A DNA stretch of 24,094 nucleotides, from IMG/VR virus record IMGVR_UViG_3300020392_000079, positions 1-24,094 of that record; one strand, given 5' to 3'. The stretch comes from a virus. Shown here in pieces: positions 15,286-21,027 of this stretch; within the stretch, counting starts at the first letter, position 1, and the number at the start of each line of letters is the position of its first letter. The notes beneath the pieces are model-generated. The model saw only the letters and a program-made list of their open reading frames with translations. It had not been told where the DNA came from and searched no databases. A program made the position numbers and the translations under genes.

Positions 15286-15577
15286 AGAACCGAAAGGTGA
15301 ATATAAATTTAATGAGAAAGAATATGTTGAAGAGTTACTAAGAGTAATTGATTCAACATACACTGGACACTACTCTAGGCAACACTTTCAAGCAACAGAA
15401 TTTATAATTGACGGTGGCCACGGTACAGGTTTTTGTATCGGTAATATTATGAAGTATGCACAAAGATATGGTAAAAAAGGTTCTAGGGCAGATGCTCGTA
15501 AAGACTTATTAAAAGTATTACATTATGGAATAATACAATTATTTGTTCACGATTTTGAAGATAGCGATTATAAATAG
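15278..15577 (+). CDS. DUF3310-like protein, 99 aa
   Basis: Residues 40-90 follow the DUF3310/SaV pattern: QATEFIIDGGHGTGFCIGNIMKYAQRYGKKG, then RKDLLKVLHYGI. The signature is the 'G...GN.ikY..R...Kg' block with a following D-L-K helix. The family includes phage nucleotide-kinase-like proteins such as T7 gp1.7. Its role here may be nucleotide metabolism. It has GGAGGCGAGC upstream and an 8-bp overlap with the membrane protein gene. Confidence 0.75.
   Translation: MSKEPKGEYKFNEKEYVEELLRVIDSTYTGHYSRQHFQATEFIIDGGHGTGFCIGNIMKYAQRYGKKGSRADARKDLLKVLHYGIIQLFVHDFEDSDYK
15569..15576 (+). promoter_or_regulatory. T4-type late promoter sequence (TATAAATA)
   Basis: An exact TATAAATA, the consensus of the T4 late promoter, lies 13 bases before the first base of the glutamine riboswitch. 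Initiation from it would begin at about 15582 and give a transcript that opens with the riboswitch. Several other TATAAATA copies lie inside genes and fit chance in AT-rich DNA; this one is at the right place. No -35 box is needed for this promoter class. Confidence 0.5.
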
Positions 15578-15589
15578 TAGTACATTAAA

Positions 15590-15638
15590 CGTTCACCCGA
15601 AAGGGCGGAAGTAGGCAGTCGCTGAAGGAACGCACCTA
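15590..15638 (+). ncRNA. Glutamine riboswitch (Downstream-peptide/glnA class)
   Basis: P1 is CGTTC (15590-15594) paired with GAACG (15628-15632). P2 is CCC-GAAA-GGG (15596-15605). The invariant core CGGAAGTA (15606-15613) follows. P3 is GGC/GCT with loop AGTC (15614-15623), and then the conserved CTGAAGGAACGC (15622-15633). These are the conserved parts of the glutamine-binding Downstream-peptide and glnA RNAs. AGG (15613-15615) can pair with CCT (15635-15637) as the pseudoknot. The alternative partner of CACCT (15633-15637) is the ribosome-binding site GGGTG (15654-15658). It is followed by a tiny open frame, as the class name implies. Confidence 0.9.
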
Positions 15639-15662
15639 ACCATTAACTAGGGAGGGTGACTA

Positions 15663-15767
15663 ATGACTTACAGACCATATTCTTGGAAGAGGTTTTGTCA
15701 GGCGCGAGATCGTGCTAGAGTTCATAGAATTCTAAACTATCGTCTGCGCTATTTTCAAGCAGCCTAA
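15663..15767 (+). CDS. Riboswitch-controlled arginine-rich micro-protein, 34 aa
   Basis: The frame begins MTYRPYSWKRFCQARDRARV and ends RYFQAA. It has eight arginines, one lysine, one histidine and a single acidic residue, so it is strongly basic and probably helical from residue 8 on. The ribosome-binding site AGGGAGGGTG is among the strongest in the window and lies between riboswitch and ATG. Short basic proteins behind glutamine-responsive RNAs include the cyanobacterial glutamine synthetase inactivating factors (IF7/IF17), which bind the enzyme through arginines. A similar action on host glutamine synthetase is inference; no clear sequence identity to IF7 is visible. The stop overlaps the convergent minus-strand gene. 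Confidence 0.8.
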   Translation: MTYRPYSWKRFCQARDRARVHRILNYRLRYFQAA

Positions 15768-15979
15768 TACACTTTAGTGTTTTTACCGATGCGCTTAGGT
15801 ACGCATACAGCAGTGTATTTGATTAACCTAGGCGCATCTTCTTGTGCGACTGCATTTGGTACGTGTGGTTGATTATTTAGTCTTTCAGCAAAATATTTAC
15901 AATCATCTATGCTACTAAAATACATGTCTTGACTCACTAAACGCGATCCAAGATATACCATTAATAAAAATGCGTGCAT
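15764..15979 (-). CDS. Small protein with hydrophobic N-terminus, 71 aa
   Basis: Begins MHAFLLMVYLGSRLVSQDMYF, a short hydrophobic stretch that may be a signal or anchor. A soluble part follows with C27 in SSIDDCKYFAERL and C59 in YTAVCVP. The plan (hydrophobic start, 'F.s...C.yfa..l', 'C.P' end) parallels the gene at 3803. It is last in the minus-strand block and starts on a TAATG junction with the gene upstream. Function unknown. Confidence 0.65.
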   Translation of the reverse strand: MHAFLLMVYLGSRLVSQDMYFSSIDDCKYFAERLNNQPHVPNAVAQEDAPRLIKYTAVCVPKRIGKNTKVY

Positions 15980-16251
15980 TATTTCTTTTTCTTTTTAGGT
16001 TCCAAAGCCGCTAAAGCCTCACGCTTTAACTCTTCCATACTGTCTTTTTTTACTGTAAATTTTGGTTTTTGTCTCATCGTAAGTTGTGCGTTGAACTTTT
16101 TCTTGACTGGTTCTTTGTTTTGACTGCCGTTTAGCATAGTGGTTATTGCTTTATAGCCGTCACCAATAAAGATAAGTTGTTCATCATAATATAACTTTGC
16201 TTTATTACTGGCAGTTAAATCAATAGTATAATTTTCATGTTTAAACTTCAT
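15979..16251 (-). CDS. Lysine-rich small protein, 90 aa
   Basis: Starts MKFKHENYTIDLTASNKAKL, with a beta-rich first half (YYDEQLIFIGDG) and a very basic second half ending KREALAALEPKKKKK. The ATG at 16251 has AAGGAAG directly upstream. An open frame extends further upstream, but that part is covered by the cysteine-rich gene in another frame. The basic tail suggests nucleic-acid binding. It overlaps the cysteine-rich gene by 11 bp. Confidence 0.65.
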   Translation of the reverse strand: MKFKHENYTIDLTASNKAKLYYDEQLIFIGDGYKAITTMLNGSQNKEPVKKKFNAQLTMRQKPKFTVKKDSMEELKREALAALEPKKKKK

Positions 16252-16378
16252 CTTCCTTACAGCCACAATTATAGCACACATCGTTTGCACAAGTCGGGCA
16301 TTCAGGTGCATAGCAATGGCATCTACAGTTACACTTTTTGCAGTATCTTTCTTCTCCTACATTCTGTTCATCAAACAT
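16241..16378 (-). CDS. Ten-cysteine micro-protein, probably metal-binding, 45 aa
   Basis: Residues 13-40 hold ten cysteines and one histidine: CKKCNCRCHC at 13-22, then C27-P-T-C30, C35-Y-N-C38 and C40, between acidic ends (MFDEQNVGEE and KEDEV). Three CxxC knuckles plus a CxCxC run suggest at least two zinc or other metal sites. The ribosome-binding site is TAGGAG. It fills the gap between the two flanking genes and overlaps the downstream gene by 11 bp. It could be a zinc-ribbon adaptor, a metallothionein-like protein or a small regulator. Confidence 0.7.
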   Translation of the reverse strand: MFDEQNVGEERYCKKCNCRCHCYAPECPTCANDVCYNCGCKEDEV

Positions 16379-16386
16379 TTCAACTC

Positions 16387-16758
16387 CTATTTTTTAATTG
16401 AATTTAAACTATCGACAACATCATCTATACTTGGTTCTTTACCCCATGGATTATATACACACTTATATTGAGAAGGACAATTATCTTCGTACATTAAGGT
16501 AAATGTTTTATTACCACCTTGATATATGCAAGCCTGTCTACCAGTAACACGAGATTTTATTCTTTTATACAACCTGCATGTCGTGTATTTCTTTTTTTTA
16601 GTGTCTATGCCTCTATTTATTTTTTGTTGATGTGTGTAAGATTTTTTAGTGCCATACTTTGGATCTTTTGGCTCGTATATTTTACCACCTGCATGAGCCA
16701 CAATTGTCAACGCAAATATCAAAAATATTATGGTAAATGTAGTCAGCCATATTTTCAT
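16387..16758 (-). CDS. Exported small protein with signal peptide, 123 aa
   Basis: The first 23 residues (KIWLTTFTIIFLIFALTIVA then HAG) form a clear signal peptide with an AHA cleavage site. The mature part is basic and Lys/Tyr-rich (KIYEPKDPKYGTKKSYTHQQ) and has four cysteines (TTCRLY, QACIYQ, DNCPSQYKCVY), probably two disulfides. The last 15 residues form a helix (SIDDVVDSLNSIKK). ATGA overlap with the phosphatase gene. Probably periplasmic; function not recognised. Confidence 0.7.
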   Translation of the reverse strand: MKIWLTTFTIIFLIFALTIVAHAGGKIYEPKDPKYGTKKSYTHQQKINRGIDTKKKKYTTCRLYKRIKSRVTGRQACIYQGGNKTFTLMYEDNCPSQYKCVYNPWGKEPSIDDVVDSLNSIKK

Positions 16759-17342
16759 TCATTGCTCTTTCCGTAATCTGCTTTATTCATTAATGGAAAC
16801 ATTTTTTCTGCAAGAAGATTACCAGCGTCATAGTCTTGCATGTAATGAAAACCTGCCAACACTCTACCAAACCCACATTCCTTTGCTGCCTCGATAACTC
16901 CTTCTCTATGTTGTGGAAATTTTGACGCTACGTATAACGCAACTAACATCGACTGCGTAGCGTGTCCACTAGGATATGAATAAGTTTTATTTGTTTTACT
17001 TGTCATAGGAACTATACTCTTATCGTAGTCAAACGGTCTTGTAAGTTTAAATCTATTTTTAAAATATGCAATGGTTGGATTTGCGTGTGATACAATGTCA
17101 TTCATTTCATTGTCATGGAACATCATATCGTTCTTCTTACAATACTGCTCTATCGCGTAGAATGGTTGCTCGTCATGTATACGTATTGATCTTTCATTTT
17201 CTGGTGTTCGCCTAGTCATTAACTCTTTTAATCTTTTGACTGCTGAGTCTAAATCTGTGTTAGGACTCGGTAAAGTAATATCAGTTAATGGTGTATCTGG
17301 AAAGAACCGAAAGTCTTCCATAAAATATTTAAAGTTCATCAT
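16755..17342 (-). CDS. PAP2-family acid phosphatase
   Basis: All three PAP2 motifs are present: K95-x6-R102-P103 (KNRFKLTRP), PSGH at 124-127, and R160-x5-H166-x3-D170 (RVLAGFHYMQD). The layout and the lack of transmembrane helices match soluble class A acid phosphatases (PhoN type), though no signal peptide is evident. It would remove phosphate from an organic ester or lipid headgroup. I chose the ATG at 17342; an open frame to 17438 only reads into the upstream gene. The start is 5 bp after the upstream stop. Possible roles are phosphate scavenging in phosphate-poor sea water or editing of a lipid or sugar phosphate. Confidence 0.85.
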   Translation of the reverse strand: MMNFKYFMEDFRFFPDTPLTDITLPSPNTDLDSAVKRLKELMTRRTPENERSIRIHDEQPFYAIEQYCKKNDMMFHDNEMNDIVSHANPTIAYFKNRFKLTRPFDYDKSIVPMTSKTNKTYSYPSGHATQSMLVALYVASKFPQHREGVIEAAKECGFGRVLAGFHYMQDYDAGNLLAEKMFPLMNKADYGKSNE

Positions 17343-17347
17343 TTTTG

Positions 17348-17830
17348 TTATATAATACCTTGTGCTTTTAGAGCCATGGCTACCAACCAAACTAAGAAAG
17401 CACCACAACCTCCGACACCAATAATAATTGCCGTCCACTCTACGATTTGTCTTTGTCGTTCTTTCTGTTCGTATATCATCTTCTGTCGTTTCTTTCTTAT
17501 CGCACCTTCAGTGGCAAGTAACTCTTCCCATGCCTGTGGACCACGCGTTAATGATATAATTTGTTTCAATTGATACCTCATATCCTCGGCTTTCTTTTTA
17601 GCCATGAATGACGCCATTGCCTCTTCTTCGACTGAATTCGCCGCAAATAGTTTTTTAAACAACGGCGGTTTCTTTGCGTATTCACCAGCTTTATCGATGT
17701 CCGATACTGAACCCATCCAACGACTTAAATCGCCAGACATTGACTCGATATCTCTACCAACTTCAAAACCTTTTTTGATTGCGTTAAATGCAGTGGTAGC
17801 TGCAGCCAACGCGGTAACTGGATCTATCAT
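17348..17830 (-). CDS. Conserved marine-phage membrane-anchored protein, 160 aa
   Basis: Starts MIDPVTALAAATTAFNAIKK, a pattern I know from many T4-like marine phages. A helical charged middle follows (about 60-130, including MIYEQKERQRQIVEW), then one strongly hydrophobic helix at about 132-153 (TAIIIGVGGCGAFLVWLVAMA). The topology is probably a long helical domain plus a C-terminal anchor. Ribosome-binding site AGAGGAAT. It is first in the minus-strand block, divergent from the tmRNA. The role is unknown; a structural or membrane-associated role is possible. Confidence 0.7.
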   Translation of the reverse strand: MIDPVTALAAATTAFNAIKKGFEVGRDIESMSGDLSRWMGSVSDIDKAGEYAKKPPLFKKLFAANSVEEEAMASFMAKKKAEDMRYQLKQIISLTRGPQAWEELLATEGAIRKKRQKMIYEQKERQRQIVEWTAIIIGVGGCGAFLVWLVAMALKAQGII

Positions 17831-17869
17831 TCGTTATTCCTCTTCTTCATACTATTTATAAAAAAAAGG

Positions 17870-17898
17870 TGTACAAACGGCATTTTATGTGGTATAAT
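17870..17898 (+). promoter_or_regulatory. Sigma-70-type promoter of the tmRNA gene
   Basis: TGTACA (17870-17875), a 17-nt spacer, TATAAT (17893-17898) with a TGG extended -10. Transcription would begin near 17905, directly before the acceptor half of the tmRNA. TGTACA is a palindrome; the overlapping TTGTAC on the other strand with TAGTAT 16 nt away (17849-17854) could drive the divergent gene at 17830. Confidence 0.8.
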
Positions 17899-17910
17899 AT
17901 ATACTATATA

Positions 17911-18174
17911 ACGATGAAGCAAAGCGAATGGTTCGCTGGACTCGGGGGCGGTACCCGACAGCTCCACCAAAAACACTCGATTATCGCGAGTAGTTTTGAT
18001 GGGGCTGAAATAGGATCGACAGGTACAATAGCGATGTGGAGTTATCCGGATGTAAGCTCGGTTAATGCGAACAAAACTCTAAATGCAAACGATAATTTTG
18101 CACCTCAGGAGTTCGCTCAAGCAGCGTAATTCCTATGCGCCCGGAGAGAGCGTGGAAACAGAATCTCTCCACTT
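17911..18174 (+). ncRNA. ssrA: Permuted (two-piece) tmRNA, alphaproteobacterial type
   Basis: The acceptor half comes first: GACTCGGGGGCGGTACCCG gives a T-stem CGGG/CCCG with a seven-base loop (17943-17957), then AGCTCC and an encoded ACCA (17960-17969). After an intervening hairpin (17967-17999) the coding half begins with GGGGCT (18001-18006), which pairs with AGCTCC as the acceptor stem. GATCGACAGG is the usual conserved tmRNA start region. AGCGA (18030-18034) can pair with TCGCT (17933-17937) as P2. The tag frame is at 18085-18129, and a 7-bp hairpin/pseudoknot (18143-18172) closes the RNA. The outer ends are estimates. The RNA rescues stalled ribosomes with SmpB, here presumably the host protein. 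Confidence 0.93.
18085..18129 (+). other. tmRNA tag reading frame
   Basis: From the resume codon GCA the frame encodes ANDNFAPQEFAQAA and stops at TAA. The ANDN start and AA end match alphaproteobacterial SsrA tags. The hydrophobic Leu/Val-Ala-Ala ending common in host tags is replaced by Gln-Ala-Ala. The exact resume codon is inferred from the family pattern. Confidence 0.88.
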
Positions 18175-18196
18175 AACACACACACAGGAGGACAAT

Positions 18197-18430
18197 ATGT
18201 CTAAGAACGCGTACGAGATTCGTCTCGAAACTTTAAGAATGGCCAAAGAGATGGCCGATACACAATACTGTTTAGAACAGGATATTATGTATAGAATGAT
18301 AGATCAAGCAATGGAAAAGCGTGTGGATATTGAAGAGGTGATAAAAGAACATTCACCTATGATGTATCAACCAGTTGATCTAATCGAAACCGCAAATAAG
18401 CTGTATGCTTACGTAGGTGAAAAACAATAG
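18197..18430 (+). CDS. Conserved T4-like phage small protein, 77 aa
   Basis: Begins MSKNAYEIRLETLRMAKEMA, a block I recognise from small proteins of many marine T4-like phages (NAYEIR..vL..A). It ends with the equally typical LIETANKLYAYVGEK. Wholly helical and soluble. AGGAGGACA ribosome-binding site, 22 bases after the tmRNA closing hairpin, so it may be read from the tmRNA promoter before RNA processing. Its role is unknown. Confidence 0.75.
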   Translation: MSKNAYEIRLETLRMAKEMADTQYCLEQDIMYRMIDQAMEKRVDIEEVIKEHSPMMYQPVDLIETANKLYAYVGEKQ

Positions 18431-18438
18431 AGAGATTG

Positions 18439-18678
18439 ATGGCCGAAAAGAAAAAGAAATATGGGTACGTACACACAGATGATGCACCTGAAGATAAGGA
18501 ACCACAACACAACGAGTTTGAACTGGCACTACGATTTCTCAGTAACGAGTTAATCGCGATACGTATGGTTGCAACAAACTTCAGTGGTAAACTGATTATA
18601 TGGAGTATCTTTCTCTTGTTCTTTACATTCATGTGTCTTGAGGTTTTCGGCCTCAACGATATTTTATTAGGACAATAA
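18439..18678 (+). CDS. Small protein with C-terminal membrane helix, 79 aa
   Basis: A charged N-terminal half (MAEKKKKYGYVHTDDAPEDK) is followed by a helix and one hydrophobic segment at about 53-71 (IIWSIFLLFFTFMCLEVFG). I use the ATG at 18439 with AGAGAG upstream; an in-frame TTG at 18436 is possible. The layout resembles the gene at 14690. Function unknown. Confidence 0.65.
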   Translation: MAEKKKKYGYVHTDDAPEDKEPQHNEFELALRFLSNELIAIRMVATNFSGKLIIWSIFLLFFTFMCLEVFGLNDILLGQ

Positions 18679-18679
18679 T

Positions 18680-18940
18680 ATGCAAGAAATGAGTAAGTTT
18701 ACCGCGTTTAAGTATCGAACACCGGTTGAAGAGTACACAGAAAAACAGCAAGAAGTCATAGAGACAATAAGAGAGATCGTGAAAAAAACTAAAAAGACGT
18801 CTACACACTGCCTCACGATCTACGATAAGACAAAGAAAAAACTCAAAAGAAAAAAATTACACAAAGAACTTACGGAATACGAGCTGCTTGAACTATGCAA
18901 TGACGTATGGGCAGCGCGTTTGTGTGGATTGGAATACTAA
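18680..18940 (+). CDS. Lysine-rich hypothetical protein, 86 aa
   Basis: A soluble, very basic, helical protein; the centre (KKTKKTSTHC...YDKTKKKLKRKKLHKE, about 37-64) is dense in lysine, while the C-terminus is acidic and hydrophobic. AGGA lies eight bases before the ATG; a second ATG at 18689 is an alternative. The stop overlaps the next start as TAATG. The lysine density would suit nucleic-acid binding, which is inference. Confidence 0.6.
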   Translation: MQEMSKFTAFKYRTPVEEYTEKQQEVIETIREIVKKTKKTSTHCLTIYDKTKKKLKRKKLHKELTEYELLELCNDVWAARLCGLEY

Positions 18941-19140
18941 TGGCAGTCGGAATTACAAGACATTTATTTGAATACACCGGATTAGTCGGTAAATGCGAGA
19001 AAGGTCACGTCGTTAAGATACTTACTAACGGTTTTGGATTCTGTCCAGACTGCACAGAAGAAAACGATTTAAACCACACATTATGGGCACCACCCGGATT
19101 CGTATGTAAGGGTGGATCAAAAGTTGAAGACATTAAATAA
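18940..19140 (+). CDS. Small zinc-ribbon-like protein, 66 aa
   Basis: Contains GKCEKGHVVKILTNGFGFCPDC, with a Cys and His in CxxGH and a CPDC knuckle 14 residues later, a plausible zinc ribbon, plus one more Cys near the end. I use the ATG at 18940 on a TAATG junction. An in-frame ATG at 18907 would add a hydrophobic segment (SAFVWIGILMAVG) and make it membrane-anchored, but it has no ribosome-binding site and overlaps the previous gene more. Function unknown. Confidence 0.6.
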   Translation: MAVGITRHLFEYTGLVGKCEKGHVVKILTNGFGFCPDCTEENDLNHTLWAPPGFVCKGGSKVEDIK

Positions 19141-19151
19141 GGAGAAAGATT

Positions 19152-19238
19152 ATGGCACCAAACCCACACTATGTTAATATGTTAATTAATTTTAGTATAC
19201 TTGGTACGTTGATTTACGTTGCATTGCAAGTATCATGA
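19152..19238 (+). CDS. Predicted 28-aa membrane micro-protein
   Basis: The frame reads MAPNPHYVNMLINFSILGTL then IYVALQVS, one hydrophobic helix. A very good GGAGAAAG ribosome-binding site stands before the ATG, and the stop overlaps the desaturase start as ATGA, so it is probably translated and coupled to the desaturase. It could be a small membrane subunit or stabiliser for that enzyme; this is inferred from position only. Confidence 0.65.
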   Translation: MAPNPHYVNMLINFSILGTLIYVALQVS

Positions 19239-19750
19239 CAACTTACTTATTATATTTAATATTGGCAACCATTGGAGCAAGTTTTGGCTTACACCGATAC
19301 TGGGCTCATGGCCAAGGAAAAAGAAGAGTGTGGTATGAATGGCTATCGCTGTCGTGCGCACTATGTATAGGCGTGTACAAACCACTAGGCTGGGTTGGTA
19401 CGCACAGACTTCATCATAAGTACTCTGACACGCCCAATGATCCACACTCTCCTAAATATCAAGGAGCGTGGAACGTATTGTTATCAAGATGGGATAAACC
19501 TATTCCTATATCGATGATTAGAGACGTAGTTAAAAACAAAAGAATAAAGTTCTTTCAAAGATACGGAAAGTATCTCATATGGCCAGTTATAGTATTGTCG
19601 CCTATGACCATACTGTTAGGTTATGCAGGAATAGGAATACTGAACTACTTTGGTCATCAAGAAGGAAAGCCAATGAATCGTTGGTTTATTAATATATTAG
19701 CACCATTTGAAGGAAATCATGACACCCACCACGTTCGCAGCAAATTTTAA
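19235..19750 (+). CDS. Minimal membrane fatty-acid desaturase
   Basis: The three histidine boxes of delta-9-type membrane desaturases are present: HRYWAH (20-25), THRLHHKYSD (56-65) and NHDTHH (161-166). Hydrophobic segments at 3-19, 36-52 and 113-138 provide the membrane anchors. The enzyme would introduce a double bond into acyl chains using O2 and a di-iron centre. At 171 aa it is much shorter than bacterial enzymes (about 250-300) and ends only five residues after box three. Desaturases are known in T4-like cyanophages. Overlaps the 28-aa gene (ATGA) and the next gene (32 bp). Confidence 0.85.
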   Translation: MTTYLLYLILATIGASFGLHRYWAHGQGKRRVWYEWLSLSCALCIGVYKPLGWVGTHRLHHKYSDTPNDPHSPKYQGAWNVLLSRWDKPIPISMIRDVVKNKRIKFFQRYGKYLIWPVIVLSPMTILLGYAGIGILNYFGHQEGKPMNRWFINILAPFEGNHDTHHVRSKF

Positions 19751-20387
19751 TAAAAATGGTGATTTAACTAAGAAGAATAAAGCTGGTCAATTATACTATG
19801 ATATGTTTTTAGAACTTGCGTATGAAGCAGAAAATACAAACGATAAGTTAAAAAATAACTATAAAGATATATCTAACAAATGGAAAGATTATGAGTGCTT
19901 TACAGTAGTTTTTGCTCCTATATTTCCATGCACTTTCAATCCAAAATACGAAGCCGTAGCTTTTAGTGCACTTCAAACTGGTCATTTTGGTAAAAAAACT
20001 GGCAGAGCACTGACAAAAACTTACTATGCTAAGTCGGTAAGACAGGAAAACTTATCACCAAGAAAATTACCTAACTTAGCAAGTCGTTACATGCTGCCTA
20101 AGCAGTATGATCATGCTATGAAAAATAACTTTAATCACTTATTCATCTCTTTTCAATCAACTTTGATGAGAAAGAACTTTTCTAAATTATTTGTAAACAT
20201 GTTAAATAAAGAATATAATAAGTATACAAATCCGTTTCCATGGAAAAGTAATAGTTGGAAGCAGCTCGATGGACTTTACTATACATGTAAGATAGATGGC
20301 ACAATCAATGACAACTGCTGGCAATATATAATATTATACTCATTTAACGATACAACATTTCCACTGTATAGGAAGACATATGATTAA
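19719..20387 (+). CDS. Unidentified protein, 222 aa
   Basis: A soluble, basic, aromatic-rich protein beginning MTPTTFAANFNKNGDLTKKN. Recognisable stretches are VVFAPIFPCTFNPKYEAVAF (about 64-83), NLASRYMLPKQYD and a C-terminal YIILYSF strand. The alternation of strands and helices with 'FNHLFISFQ...RKNFSKLFVNML' could fit an acyl- or acetyltransferase fold, but I cannot find a convincing motif. AAGGAAA ribosome-binding site. It links the desaturase to the oxygenase array through short overlaps on both sides (32 bp and 8 bp). Confidence 0.6.
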   Translation: MTPTTFAANFNKNGDLTKKNKAGQLYYDMFLELAYEAENTNDKLKNNYKDISNKWKDYECFTVVFAPIFPCTFNPKYEAVAFSALQTGHFGKKTGRALTKTYYAKSVRQENLSPRKLPNLASRYMLPKQYDHAMKNNFNHLFISFQSTLMRKNFSKLFVNMLNKEYNKYTNPFPWKSNSWKQLDGLYYTCKIDGTINDNCWQYIILYSFNDTTFPLYRKTYD

Positions 20388-21027
20388 AGATTTTAAAACA
20401 AGCATTGGAAGGCCAAGAGACCGAGTCGTCGGGCCGGGGCCTAAGAGACATGAACTACCAAATTTTAAACATTTGTGTAACATGCCAGAAGAAATCATTG
20501 AAGAGTTTAATGCGATATACGATCATTTTAGTGAAGTAAACTTTTTAAAAGATAAAGAGAACTATGAGATTAAAGATAAGTGTGAACTCGTAGGAATGAT
20601 ACCAGAAAAATTTCAACACATACTCTTACAAAACAAGAATCCAAGGCAAGACAGCGAAGACGTCATGATGGAACTTAAGTACACTAAGTTTACCGAACAT
20701 TGTACTAATAACGCAAAAGACTGGCTAGCGTCAGCGTTCCCGGGACTTTATCGAGCTCGCATATCAGTGCTGCATCCCGGTGATCTGTTTGACTGGCATA
20801 TCGATACTAACACCAGCGTCGCGTGCCGAGTCTCTTGTTCTCTAAACAACGAAGACAGTACCTTTGAAGTTAAAAGACGTGGCAAGGTTGATAGTGTTAA
20901 TTTTAAGATTGGTGAGTGCTGGTTCACAAACACCGGTTGGCCACACCGTGTTTTTAACAACTCTAATGATTTACGTATAAATTTACTATTTGGTATAGAT
21001 TACAAAAATATTGCGAGATACTTTTGA
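20380..21027 (+). CDS. 2OG-Fe(II) oxygenase-like protein 1 (HxD...H...R)
   Basis: A double-stranded beta-helix oxygenase of the aspartyl/asparaginyl hydroxylase-like type. The iron triad is H140-x-D142 (DLFDWHIDT) and H189 (GWPHRVFNN); R199 (LRINLLFGI), ten residues later, is placed to bind 2-oxoglutarate. R150 and the CRVSCSL strand follow the HxD as in its neighbours. At 215 aa it is the longest member of the array and has an extra N-terminal domain of about 100 residues. The substrate is unknown. Overlaps the next gene by ATGA-type four bases. Confidence 0.8.
   Translation: MIKDFKTSIGRPRDRVVGPGPKRHELPNFKHLCNMPEEIIEEFNAIYDHFSEVNFLKDKENYEIKDKCELVGMIPEKFQHILLQNKNPRQDSEDVMMELKYTKFTEHCTNNAKDWLASAFPGLYRARISVLHPGDLFDWHIDTNTSVACRVSCSLNNEDSTFEVKRRGKVDSVNFKIGECWFTNTGWPHRVFNNSNDLRINLLFGIDYKNIARYF

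Noticed and set aside
17869-18129. An 86-codon open frame starting before the tmRNA
   Set aside because: It is the tmRNA tag frame extended backwards through the acceptor stem; the RNA structure explains the sequence and no ribosome-binding site is present.
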